Part shown: in pieces, positions 26,725 through 36,509 of the stretch | Layout of the letters: the number at the start of each line of letters is the position of its first letter | Position numbering within the stretch: the stretch's first letter is position 1 | Assembly (NCBI GenBank): GCA_030431975.1 | Contig: JAUIHP010000023.1 | Span: 49,038 to 113,037 of the forward strand | Direction of reading: 5' to 3' | Length of the DNA: 64,000 nt | Source: a bacterium | Lineage (GTDB): Bacteria > Eisenbacteria > RBG-16-71-46 > CAIMUX01 | Position numbers and translations under genes: made by a program | The notes under the pieces: model-generated | The model's database searches: none | Seen by the model: only the letters and a program-made list of their open reading frames with translations | Told to the model about the DNA's origin: nothing

Positions 26725-29133
26725 CTAGCCGTTCATCCGCGCGAGGAGGGCAATGGTCACGCCCCACCCACCTTCGCTCGGTTCTCCGGTTCGATACTTC
26801 TCCACCAGCGGGTGGCGCCCCAATGCGCGTTCCACTTCGCGCTTCAGGGTTCCAGTCCCCTTGCCGTGGACGATTCGAACCTGCCCCAGATCAGCCATCG
26901 CGGCTTGATCCAGAAAACGATCCAAACTTTCGAGCGCATCCTCCGCCCGAGAGCCCCTGAGATCGAGTTCCCGCGCCGTCGGTTCAGCATTCGTTCCGTA
27001 ACGAACGCCACCCGAACGGGCCGGCCGATTCCCGGAGCTTGGATCCGGTGCTTCCAGGGCCGAGATGGCGACCTCCAAATGTCGTCCACCCCAGTCCACT
27101 CGAACTTTACCGCTGGATGAGTCTACCCGTTCCACCCGGACAAGGGCACGTAAGTCTGGCAACCAAGCCTGCGTCCCGACGTCAATCTGGTCGGGCGAGA
27201 GCTTTGGTCTCGAGGCCTCGGTGCGAGAGCGTCCTTTGGGCCGGGTGTTTCGTCCGGCCCGAACTCTTTCGACCCGGCGCTCGGCTCGTCGTGCAGACTG
27301 AACCCCGCCTGCGTCGCGGGACTCTTCCAGTTCGGTTTCCAGCTTCTTTCGGATGGACGCGATCTCGGATTGGGCCTTGCGATAGGCCTCTTCGACCAGG
27401 CGGTCGCGGGCGTCACGAACCGAACGAATCCTCTCCTTCAGACGCTCGATCTGCTCCCGACGTTTCGCCTCCAAACGCTCCAATCGCAGATTCTTTGCCT
27501 CGAATTCACTCGTTTGCTGAGCCAGAGCCCGTCTCTCGGCATCGACCCGCTCGAACACGGCATCCATCTCGACGAGATGGGGCGACCGGAACGGCTGGGC
27601 TTTCTCCAGCAGGTCGGATTCGGGAAGGATCCGGCGCGCGATCTCAAAGGCCCGGGAACGGCCCGGCTCCCCCACCTTGAGCACATACCGGGGCTGGAGA
27701 GAGACCGCATCGAACTCCATGGAGCCGTTGCGCATACCCTCCGCCTCCTGAGCGAACAGTTTAAGGGACGTGAGGTGGGTCGTGGCCACGGTCAGCGCCC
27801 CCCTCCCGGCCATTTCGGAGAGGATGGCCATGGCCAGCGCGGCCCCCTCTTCCGGGTCCGTCCCCCCGCCGAGTTCGTCGAGAAGGACGAGCGACCGAGA
27901 GGTCGCGTCTTCCCAGAGTTCTCCGATGTTCTTGAGATGGGCGGCAAAGGTGGACAAGTCCGCCTCGATGGACTGCTCGTCCCCGAGGTCGACGAAGACG
28001 TCATCGACCAGAGGCAGGTCGGTCCCGGGAGCCGCCGGCACGGGCAGCCCGGCCCGAAGCATCAGGCAACAGAGTCCGACGGTTTTCAAGGCAACCGTCT
28101 TCCCTCCCATGTTGGGACCCGAGACCAAGAGAACCGGCGCTTCGGGATCCATTTCGACATCGAGCGGAACCACGCGGGTGCCGCCTTCCGCTTCCGCTTC
28201 GGCGAGCATCGGATGGCGGGCGCCAACCAGTCGCAGCCGGCCCTCCCGGTTCCAGGACGGGGCTTCCGCCCGCAGTCGCAATGCCAGCTTGGCCTGCGCC
28301 CGAATGAGGTCGCATCGCCCGACGATCTCATAGGCCTCGACCAGTTCCTCGGCATGCTCCTGCAGCGCCGCCGTGAGCTCGCGCAGAACGCGGAGTTCCT
28401 CCATTCGGACGTCTTCCTGGCGTTCCGCGATCCGGTTGTTGACCTCCAGAGCCTCGACGGGCTCGACGAGAACGGATTGGCCGGATTGCGAACGACCGTG
28501 GAGCAGTCCCGGAAAACGCTCGCGGTCGTGACCGCGGATCGAGACGACATACCGGTCGTCCCGCAAGGTGACGAAGGCTTCGTCCCGCCGTTCAGGAGTG
28601 AGTCGATCGAGAAGAGACTGGAGCTGCTCGGAAGCGTGGCGTTGGGCATCACCGAGATCAGCCCTGGCCTTGGCCAGGGCTGGGCTGGCTGAGGACAGGA
28701 TCTCACCGGTCGGACTGATGGACCGCGAAAGACGTCGGGACAGGTCGCGGACGTCGGGAAAGCCGCCGACCAGGCGATGTAGATCGAGCGTGCTGCCGTC
28801 TTCCCGGGGCTTGAGACGAACGGCCAGCTCCCGAACCTGGGAGAGGAACGGGACGAAGAGGCTCAGCTCCTCGGGTCCCAATGTCTCGCCGGCTTTGGCC
28901 ACACGAACCAGTTGGGGGCGCAGGTCGTCGATCTCGCCCGCAGACGGAGCCGTTCCCTCGATCTCGAGACGTTTCCATTCCTCGATGAAGCGGAGGGACT
29001 CGTCGATCTGATCGGGCTCGAGGTTCGGACCCAGACGTTCGATGTAATCGTGGCCGATGACGGAAAAGGTCCACCGGAACAACATCCGGCGGACCTTTTC
29101 GAATTCAAGAGTAACGAGCGCGTGCGCGTTCAC
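26725..29133 (-). CDS. mutS2: endonuclease MutS2
   Basis: 802 residues. MutS core domains with Walker A GPNMGGKTVALKT and Walker B LVLLDELGGGTDPEEGAALA, a charged coiled coil (residues about 510-620), and a C-terminal Smr nuclease domain (ELDLRGSRAEDAL, VRIVHGKGTGTL). It has no MutS mismatch-recognition domain. MutS2 proteins suppress recombination or rescue collided ribosomes, depending on species. The start is GTG with AAGGAG 9 nt upstream. Its place between rpsU and dnaG is unusual. Confidence 0.95.
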   Translation of the reverse strand: MNAHALVTLEFEKVRRMLFRWTFSVIGHDYIERLGPNLEPDQIDESLRFIEEWKRLEIEGTAPSAGEIDDLRPQLVRVAKAGETLGPEELSLFVPFLSQVRELAVRLKPREDGSTLDLHRLVGGFPDVRDLSRRLSRSISPTGEILSSASPALAKARADLGDAQRHASEQLQSLLDRLTPERRDEAFVTLRDDRYVVSIRGHDRERFPGLLHGRSQSGQSVLVEPVEALEVNNRIAERQEDVRMEELRVLRELTAALQEHAEELVEAYEIVGRCDLIRAQAKLALRLRAEAPSWNREGRLRLVGARHPMLAEAEAEGGTRVVPLDVEMDPEAPVLLVSGPNMGGKTVALKTVGLCCLMLRAGLPVPAAPGTDLPLVDDVFVDLGDEQSIEADLSTFAAHLKNIGELWEDATSRSLVLLDELGGGTDPEEGAALAMAILSEMAGRGALTVATTHLTSLKLFAQEAEGMRNGSMEFDAVSLQPRYVLKVGEPGRSRAFEIARRILPESDLLEKAQPFRSPHLVEMDAVFERVDAERRALAQQTSEFEAKNLRLERLEAKRREQIERLKERIRSVRDARDRLVEEAYRKAQSEIASIRKKLETELEESRDAGGVQSARRAERRVERVRAGRNTRPKGRSRTEASRPKLSPDQIDVGTQAWLPDLRALVRVERVDSSSGKVRVDWGGRHLEVAISALEAPDPSSGNRPARSGGVRYGTNAEPTARELDLRGSRAEDALESLDRFLDQAAMADLGQVRIVHGKGTGTLKREVERALGRHPLVEKYRTGEPSEGGWGVTIALLARMNG

Positions 29134-29160
29134 GCGGTGCGACTCCTTCGGATGGCTCGC

Positions 29161-29364
29161 CTACTTTTGGCGGGCGGCCTTCCGTGCAGCAGCGAGCATC
29201 TTGCGGCGGGCCGCGTTGGCCTTCCGCTTCTTCTTCTCGCTGGGCTTCTCGAAGTACTGATGCTTACGAACGTCGGCGAGGATGCCGGCCTTCTCGCACT
29301 TCTTCTTGAAGCGCTTGATGGCGCTTTCGAAGGACTCGCCTTCTTTGACTTTTACTCCTGGCAA
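29161..29364 (-). CDS. rpsU: 30S ribosomal protein S21
   Basis: 67 residues, basic, with the S21 pattern [19 protein letters not shown] and [15 protein letters not shown] sequence (here [12 protein letters not shown]), ending in an Ala/Arg/Lys helix. The start is TTG (L-P-G-V-K-V), with GGGAGGG 6 nt upstream; a longer reading to 29457 has no support. It is first in the operon with mutS2, dnaG and rpoD and lies about 95 nt downstream of a strong promoter. Confidence 0.95.
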   Translation of the reverse strand: MPGVKVKEGESFESAIKRFKKKCEKAGILADVRKHQYFEKPSEKKKRKANAARRKMLAAARKAARQK

Positions 29365-29465
29365 TTGTATCCCTCCCTTGCTCTTGGCATCGCGTACTTC
29401 GAGAGATCGACCCGCCCGCGAAAGGGGCGCTCTCGGGGCCGTCCCAAAAACGACCACGTCTTCTT

Positions 29466-29495
29466 AAGATAGCCTTTGCCAATCCTCCATGTCAA
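29466..29495 (-). promoter_or_regulatory. promoter of the rpsU-mutS2-dnaG-rpoD operon
   Basis: On the minus strand a perfect TTGACA (29490-29495), an 18-bp spacer and TATCTT (29466-29471). The predicted start near 29459 leaves a leader of about 95 nt before the rpsU TTG. This is the best consensus match in the window. Confidence 0.85.
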
Positions 29496-29713
29496 CGGAC
29501 GGGACCGTGTCCCCGTTGGGCCGGAGTTGGCGAGGCTTGACCTCCATCAAACACCTCATCGGCAAGTCCGGATGCGTTTTACACCCCCGACCCCGGCTCA
29601 TGTTTGGTACTTTCGGGCTCCGAGTGGGCTTGGGCAGGCCCACCTGCCCGCCTGCCCACGGTAGGTCGCAACCTGTCGGCAACAAGACGGCAACATGACG
29701 AGGAGGAGTACGC
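29496..29713. other. intergenic region between rpsU promoter and icd
   Basis: No credible gene. A GC-rich inverted repeat lies around 29622-29660 (GTGGGC ... GCCCAC with inner GGGCAG/CTGCCC). The only clear signal is AGGAGGAG 4-5 nt before the icd GTG. I see no convincing promoter for icd. Confidence 0.5.
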
Positions 29714-30961
<1,248 letters not shown>

Positions 30962-31000
30962 CCCGGTTCGTGGACTGGCCGCGCAGGCGGAGGAAACAGC

Positions 31001-31624
31001 ATGCGCCACGTCTGGGTGGTGGCTTTGGTTCTGGTGTTCGCAGGATCCGAAGTCGCCCGGGCGGAAACACCTTCATTCGATCTGCGTTTTACCGCGGGCG
31101 CCTCGTGGATTTTTCCTGCGGGATCGCCCGCGGGAGACATCTACGACGGTGGGCCGGGACTCGCCGTCGGGCTTCTCCTGGAAGGACCGGGTCAGCTCTC
31201 CGGTGCGTTGCGCGCAGACCTCTACCGGGGAACGGCATCACCCAGCCGCCCTCCCTTTGTCGAATCCGTGGAGTCCCGGCTGTTCGCGTCTCCCATCATG
31301 TTGGAGCTGGAGTACCGCCTGCGGGAACGGCGGGAGCGCTCGGCCTTCGTCGTCCTGGGCGGTGGACTCTGGATCACGAACGAGTCCTTCGATTATCGAA
31401 TCCTCGGTGAGAACCGATCCGCAAGCGGTAGCCGCGGAACCTTCGGTGGCCATCTCGGGGTCGGCTTTCACTTGCCGGACTCGCGACCCGATCTCCGATT
31501 CGGCCTTCGCGTTTCCGCCGCCAGCCTGGAGCGGCAGATCCTGCGTTCCCGCGGGGTCGATCTGGTCTCGGATGGAAGCGACGGGGTCCAACTTTGGATC
31601 CTGTCGGTGGAGGCGGCGCTGTGA
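31001..31624 (+). CDS. exported outer-membrane-barrel-like protein
   Basis: 207 residues with a signal peptide ending VARAE. The mature part is made of alternating strands (FDLRFTAGASWIF, GLAVGLLLEG, MLELEYRLRERRERS, FVVLGGGLWITN, GGHLGVGFHL, LRFGLRVSAAS) and ends ILSVEAAL. This fits a small beta-barrel of the outer membrane. ATG has GGAGGAAACAGC upstream. Its TGA overlaps the next ATG as TGATG, so it is coupled to the subtilase gene. Function unknown. Confidence 0.8.
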   Translation: MRHVWVVALVLVFAGSEVARAETPSFDLRFTAGASWIFPAGSPAGDIYDGGPGLAVGLLLEGPGQLSGALRADLYRGTASPSRPPFVESVESRLFASPIMLELEYRLRERRERSAFVVLGGGLWITNESFDYRILGENRSASGSRGTFGGHLGVGFHLPDSRPDLRFGLRVSAASLERQILRSRGVDLVSDGSDGVQLWILSVEAAL

Positions 31625-33672
31625 TGGGAGCTGAGACCGTGGCGAGGTTCCTGGCGAGGTTCCGGACGACCTTCCCGGTGGCCTTGCTGGCAATATCCAT
31701 GTGGGTGCTTCCGGCTGCATTCGCCGGCTCGGTTCAGCCGTTGCTTTTGGATCTGGCTGAAGACGAGGTCACCGCCACATCGGCACCCAACCTCGGCGAG
31801 GCCGGGCCCGGCTCGTCCGTCCTGTCAGCGCCGGTTCTACCCGACGGCCGCTGGCGACTGTTGGTTTGGTTGGAGACATCCGAAGCCTCCGAGTCGGTCG
31901 CTGCGGCTTGCCGCGAACTCGGTTTTGAAGTGAGGTCGGTTCACGACCGTGAACTCGACGTCGTCGGAAGTCACGAGCGGTTACGGGATCTGGCGGACAT
32001 TCCCGGCGTCGCATACGTCGCCCGGCCACTGACGGCATTCGTTCCCCTGCCTCCTGTGTCCACGGCATTCGTTCCCACGCCTCCCGCGTCCTCGGCAACG
32101 GTTCCCGTCCCACCCTCGTCCGCTGAAACGCAAGTCGCCGGGCGAAGTGCGTTCGGCGAGGTCGAAACCGAAGCTTTGGAAACAATGCGCGTACCCGAGT
32201 TCCATGCTCTGGGTTTCCGCGGCGCCGGTGTTCGCGTCGGTGTCGTCGATGTCGGCTTCGACGGCTACCTCGACCGAATCGGGACCGAGCTTCCGCGTAG
32301 CGTCATCGCCCGCGACTTTTCCGGGCAAGGCTTCAACGTCGGCGAAAGCCACGGCACCGCCTGCGCCGAAGTGATCACCGACATCGCGCCGGAATGCGAA
32401 CTCTACCTCGCACAGATCGCGACGACTTCCGACCTGCGCGAAGCCCTGGAATGGTTTCAGGAAGAAGACGTCGAGGTCCTCAGCCATTCGCTGGCCTGGT
32501 TCCTGGGCGGCGGTGACGGAACGGGACCGGTTGCGGATTTGGCCACTTCGGCAGCCTCGACCGGATTGCAATGGGTCACGTCCTCCGGAAACTTTCGCCA
32601 GAGTTACTGGGAAGGATCGGCGCGCGACAGCAACGGGGACGGCTGGATCGAAACCCGCAGCAGTGGAAGCGAATCCACGGTCGGTATCTCGCCCACCTCC
32701 GGAAACGGCTCGCTCTCTCTTGTCCTTTCCTGGAATCGATGGCCGGAGTCCTCGGACGTCTCGTTCCAGATCGACATCTTCGACGGCGCGGTCCGGGTCG
32801 CGACCAGCGAGACCACGTTCGACAACGACTATCCGTTCGCCTTCCGGCAGGTCGACTTCGACGCGGCTCGGACGTTGACCGATCCGAAGTTCCGCGTGCG
32901 CAGTGTGAAGGGCAGCCTCGACGACATTCGCCTCCGTGTCTTTCGTCTCGACGGAGGAACCCTGCTGGAGAGTGACCGCGTCGAAGCGGGAAGCCTGGCC
33001 GTGCCGGCCGATTCTCCCTGGACGATCGCGGTCGGCGCCTACGGGTACCGCTCGACGAGCCTGGAGTCGTTCAGCTCCCACGGCCCGACCGGAAACGACC
33101 TCATGAAACCCGAGGTCATCGCCGCCGACGGAGTCTCGACCAGCCTGGCCCGCTATCCGCGTTTCGTCGGGACCTCGGCCGCGTGCCCCCACGTCGCGGG
33201 AACCCTGGCCCTTCTTCTGTCCGCGTCCGTCGAGGGGGCGACCTTCGACTTGCATTGGAGCCGGAACGACCTCCGCGACCTGCTGCAGGCGGGCGCCCTT
33301 CCGCTGGAAGAAGAGGAAGAATCCAGGCAGGGCTGGGGACGGGTTCGGTTAGTGCTCGAACCCGACCCGGAGGCGGTCGCCGTATCTCCGCTGGTCGTTG
33401 CGCGTCATGCTCCGGGATCCGTCACGTTTCGGCTGGGCCTGACGGACCGCGGAATCTACGGTCGGTCGTCCGATCTCACGGGAGACGCATCCCGCTCTTT
33501 GGACTTTTTCGACAGCGCCGGACGTTGGCTGGGCCATCTGCCCGTGACGCGCCGCGGTGACGACCATTTTGAGTACGATCTGGAACGCGGAAGCTTCGAG
33601 TTCACCCGCGGTCGTTATTGGGCTCGTGAGCGACTGAGCGGAGCCACGACATCATTTCTTTGGATTCGCTGA
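31624..33672 (+). CDS. exported subtilisin-like serine protease (S8)
   Basis: 682 residues. After the signal peptide comes an I9-type propeptide-like region (residues about 70-130), a Pro-rich linker made of three 10-residue repeats, and the S8 catalytic domain. The triad is D209 (VVDVGFDGY), H243 (ESHGTACAEV) and S518 (VGTSAACPHVAGTL), with oxyanion N323 (TSSGNFRQSY). A large insert separates His from Ser, carrying a beta-sandwich-like part (VSFQIDIFDG). The C terminus is beta-rich. It overlaps the genes on both sides by one base (TGATG), forming a tight operon with the barrel-like protein and msrC. Confidence 0.93.
   Translation: MGAETVARFLARFRTTFPVALLAISMWVLPAAFAGSVQPLLLDLAEDEVTATSAPNLGEAGPGSSVLSAPVLPDGRWRLLVWLETSEASESVAAACRELGFEVRSVHDRELDVVGSHERLRDLADIPGVAYVARPLTAFVPLPPVSTAFVPTPPASSATVPVPPSSAETQVAGRSAFGEVETEALETMRVPEFHALGFRGAGVRVGVVDVGFDGYLDRIGTELPRSVIARDFSGQGFNVGESHGTACAEVITDIAPECELYLAQIATTSDLREALEWFQEEDVEVLSHSLAWFLGGGDGTGPVADLATSAASTGLQWVTSSGNFRQSYWEGSARDSNGDGWIETRSSGSESTVGISPTSGNGSLSLVLSWNRWPESSDVSFQIDIFDGAVRVATSETTFDNDYPFAFRQVDFDAARTLTDPKFRVRSVKGSLDDIRLRVFRLDGGTLLESDRVEAGSLAVPADSPWTIAVGAYGYRSTSLESFSSHGPTGNDLMKPEVIAADGVSTSLARYPRFVGTSAACPHVAGTLALLLSASVEGATFDLHWSRNDLRDLLQAGALPLEEEEESRQGWGRVRLVLEPDPEAVAVSPLVVARHAPGSVTFRLGLTDRGIYGRSSDLTGDASRSLDFFDSAGRWLGHLPVTRRGDDHFEYDLERGSFEFTRGRYWARERLSGATTSFLWIR
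32032..32121 (+). repeat. three 30-bp tandem repeats in the subtilase gene
   Basis: Units at 32032-32061, 32062-32091 and 32092-32121 encode TAFVPLPPVS, TAFVPTPPAS and SATVPVPPSS. Units 1 and 2 are nearly identical and unit 3 is diverged. They form a Pro-rich linker between propeptide and protease domain. Confidence 0.9.
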
Positions 33673-34136
33673 TGCCCTGTGCCGACGACTACCCCCAGAT
33701 CGCCAAGGAGCTTCGTGCCCTGCTCGAAGACGAGACCGATGAAGTGGCGGCCCTGTCCTCCGCTGCGGCCGTCCTCTTCCACCGTCTGGACGGCGTCAGC
33801 TTCTGCGGTTTCTACCGGGCCGTCGAGCCGGACACGTTGGTCATCGGCCCCTATCAAGGTCCGGTTGGGTGTTTGCGCATCCCGCTGGGAAAGGGCGTCT
33901 GCGGAACTGCGGCGGCGGAACGGCGCATCCAACTCGTCCCGGATGTCCACGCGTTTCCCGGGCACATCGCCTGCGATGCCACGGCCCAGTCGGAGCTGGT
34001 CATCCCCGTCTTCACCGGTTCCGGGCGCTTCCTCGGCGTTCTCGATCTGGACAGCCGCAACCCCGATCATTTCGACGAGGTGGACGCGGGCGAACTGGAT
34101 TCCCTCCTGCGGCTCGCCTTCCGTGACCTCGAATAG
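33672..34136 (+). CDS. msrC: free methionine-(R)-sulfoxide reductase (GAF domain)
   Basis: 154 residues, a single GAF domain that reduces free L-methionine-R-sulfoxide using thioredoxin. The three catalytic cysteines C67, C77 and C101 (GCLRIPLGKGVCGTAA; HIACDA) keep exactly the 10- and 24-residue spacing of E. coli C84/C94/C118. ATG at 33672 overlaps the protease stop as TGATG; an in-frame TTG at 33660 is an alternative, and neither has a strong Shine-Dalgarno. Thioredoxin reductase is encoded at 57990-58931. Confidence 0.94.
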   Translation: MPCADDYPQIAKELRALLEDETDEVAALSSAAAVLFHRLDGVSFCGFYRAVEPDTLVIGPYQGPVGCLRIPLGKGVCGTAAAERRIQLVPDVHAFPGHIACDATAQSELVIPVFTGSGRFLGVLDLDSRNPDHFDEVDAGELDSLLRLAFRDLE

Positions 34137-34226
34137 CCCTGTGCGTTGACGGGTCTGCCTGGCTGCGGATACCCTCTGCGGTCCGACTCTTTTTGTGCGC
34201 AAACGAGCACGGCGAAGGAGCCATCG

Positions 34227-35246
34227 TTGGAAATGAAATCGAGTTTCGCCGGATTGGCGGAAGCCATCCGGAAAGCGGACTCCATCCTACTGACCACACA
34301 TTCGGGACCCGACGGAGACGGCCTCGGTAGCGTCGCGGCTTTGGCCCGCGCCATGCGCAACCAGGGCAAGACGACGTTCATCCTCCTTCCCGACGCTCCC
34401 GCCGACCGTTACGCCTTCCTCGATCCGAACGGCGAGTTCCGGGTGTTTCCGCAGCATCGGGCGGAAGCGGAAGCGCGCACGTGGGACCTGGGCCTGGTCG
34501 TCGACACCCATCAGAAGACACTGCTCGGCGGCGTCGATGACTGGATGAAGGACTCGGGGATTCGGACCCTTTACTTCGATCACCACCCCCTGTCCCCCGA
34601 CTTCGACGGTACCGAGATCTACGGGGATGCCACCGCTGTGGCCACCGGCTGCCTCGTCTACAAGTTGCTGGTCGACGAACTCGGCTGGAAGATCGACAAG
34701 GAGATCGCGGGCTCGATCTACATCTCGATCAGCTACGACACGAACTCTTTCAAGTATCTGCGCAACGACCCGGACGCCCTGGCCATCTGCGCCGACCTCA
34801 TTCCCTACGGCGTCGACACGACCTGGGTTTACCGCAGTCTCTTTGCCTCGAACCCGCTGCGGAAGGCCCGCGTCCTCGGCTGGGTTCTGTCGCACATGGA
34901 GTTCTCCGAGGACGGTCGCCTCGCTTCCGTTTCCATTCCCCACACCGTCATCGACGAGTTCAAAGTGGAGCGGGATGACCTGCGCGACGCGGTGACGAAC
35001 ATCCTGGAAATCAGCGGGGTCGAGATCGCCGCCGTCCTCAAAGAAATGGCCGTCGGCGAGGTTCGGATCTCGCTTCGTTCGAAGGGCAACTTCACGATCA
35101 ACCAGGTGGCCGCGGCCATGAACGGCGGCGGACACGCTCTCGCCGCGGGATGCGAGTTTCTCGGTCCCCTGGATGCCGCCTGGGACGATCTGCGCCCGCG
35201 GCTCACGGGCGTCATGGCAGATGCGCCGGAACCTTCGGGAGCCTAG
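34227..35246 (+). CDS. DHH/DHHA1 phosphoesterase (NrnA-like)
   Basis: 339 residues. DHH motif I is HSGPDGDGLGS (H25, D29, D31), motif III is YFDHHPLS, and the DHHA1 tail carries NGGGHALAAGCEF. NrnA-type enzymes degrade nano-RNA and 3'-phosphoadenosine 5'-phosphate. TTG at 34227 has AAGGAG exactly 6 nt upstream; ATG at 34233 is 12 nt away, so TTG is preferred. The next gene starts 5 bp after its stop. Confidence 0.92.
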   Translation: MEMKSSFAGLAEAIRKADSILLTTHSGPDGDGLGSVAALARAMRNQGKTTFILLPDAPADRYAFLDPNGEFRVFPQHRAEAEARTWDLGLVVDTHQKTLLGGVDDWMKDSGIRTLYFDHHPLSPDFDGTEIYGDATAVATGCLVYKLLVDELGWKIDKEIAGSIYISISYDTNSFKYLRNDPDALAICADLIPYGVDTTWVYRSLFASNPLRKARVLGWVLSHMEFSEDGRLASVSIPHTVIDEFKVERDDLRDAVTNILEISGVEIAAVLKEMAVGEVRISLRSKGNFTINQVAAAMNGGGHALAAGCEFLGPLDAAWDDLRPRLTGVMADAPEPSGA

Positions 35247-35251
35247 CGCGG

Positions 35252-36481
35252 ATGGCCGATCACTCCGACCTGATCTACGACTGGAACACCAAGGACACGA
35301 ACGAAAAGTCCCGTCCCAATCGAACCATCCACTTCGATGACGAAACGCTGCGTGACGGACTGCAGTCCCCTTCGATCACCGACCCGACGCTGGACGAAAA
35401 GCTCCGCCTCATTCACCTGATGGAAGAACTGGGTATCGACGCGTGCGACATCGGACTTCCCGGCGCCAGTACGCAGGCCTTTGAAACCTGTTTGGCCATC
35501 GCCGATGAGATCGGCAAAGAACGCCTGAAAATCCGTCCCAACTGCGCGGTGAGGACGGCGCGCGCCGACATCGAACCGTTGATCGAAATCTCGCAGCGCG
35601 TCGGTTATCCGGTCGAGGCCGCGATGTTCATCGGCTCCTCCCCCATTCGTTTCTACGCCGAGGGATGGACCCTGGACAAGGTCCTCGGAATGACGGAAGA
35701 CGCGGTCAGCTACGCGACGAAGAACGGCATTCCCGTGATGTTCGTCACCGAGGACACGACCCGCACCGATCCGGAGTCGATGCGTCGCATCTTTCAGGCG
35801 GCCATCAGGTCCGGCGCCTACCGAATCTGTATGGCCGATACGGTCGGTCACATCACTCCCCCCGGCGTCTCTGCGTTGGTTCGCCACGTGAAGACGATCG
35901 TCGAGGAAACCGGTGAGCCGACGCTTATTGATTGGCACGGACACTCCGACCGCGGACTCGGAATCCCCAACGCGATGACTGCGATCTACGAAGGCGTCGA
36001 CCGCGTCCACGCGACCGGATTGGGCATTGGTGAGCGTTGCGGAAACACACAGATGGATCAGCTGCTGATCAATCTGCAACTGGACGGTTGGATCGATCGC
36101 GATCTCTCGGCGCTCAATGACTACTGCCGAATCGTCAGCGAAGCGACCCACACTCCGATTCCCGCGAATTACCCCGGCCTGGGGCGAGACGCCTTCCGGA
36201 CCTCGACCGGCGTGCACGCCGCCGCCCTGATCAAAGCGAAAGAGATGGGTGACGACTGGTTGGTCGATGCGATCTATTCCGGTGTTCCCGCCGCCATGGT
36301 TGGACGACGGCAGGAGATCGAAGTCGGATTCATGTCCGGCGCCTCCAACGTGGCCTTCTGCCTTCGTGAGTTCGGCATCGAGCCGACCGACGAGCGCGTG
36401 CAGCGAGTCCTTCGCATTGCCAAAGCGAAGCGCGAAATCCTCGGTGAGGACGAGATCCGCAGGATCTGCGACGAGGCCTGA
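35252..36481 (+). CDS. DRE-TIM metallolyase, isopropylmalate/homocitrate synthase-like
   Basis: 409 residues. The HMGL-like TIM barrel begins DETLRDGLQSPSI, with the catalytic Arg-Asp pair. Metal histidines occur in DWHGHSDRGLGI, and GIGERCGNTQMDQLL is typical of 2-isopropylmalate and homocitrate synthases. The C-terminal LeuA regulatory domain is absent, so feedback control of the classic kind is not expected. Which 2-oxoacid it condenses with acetyl-CoA cannot be told from motifs alone, and no leu genes are adjacent. ATG lies 5 bp after the NrnA-like stop, with no strong Shine-Dalgarno. Confidence 0.88.
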   Translation: MADHSDLIYDWNTKDTNEKSRPNRTIHFDDETLRDGLQSPSITDPTLDEKLRLIHLMEELGIDACDIGLPGASTQAFETCLAIADEIGKERLKIRPNCAVRTARADIEPLIEISQRVGYPVEAAMFIGSSPIRFYAEGWTLDKVLGMTEDAVSYATKNGIPVMFVTEDTTRTDPESMRRIFQAAIRSGAYRICMADTVGHITPPGVSALVRHVKTIVEETGEPTLIDWHGHSDRGLGIPNAMTAIYEGVDRVHATGLGIGERCGNTQMDQLLINLQLDGWIDRDLSALNDYCRIVSEATHTPIPANYPGLGRDAFRTSTGVHAAALIKAKEMGDDWLVDAIYSGVPAAMVGRRQEIEVGFMSGASNVAFCLREFGIEPTDERVQRVLRIAKAKREILGEDEIRRICDEA

Positions 36482-36509
36482 GAAGCAAGAACCTGAGAGA
36501 GTATCGCCC

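Noticed and set aside
27370..28692. 440-codon plus-strand frame opposite mutS2
   Set aside because: Shadow of MutS2, whose motifs are complete on the minus strand.
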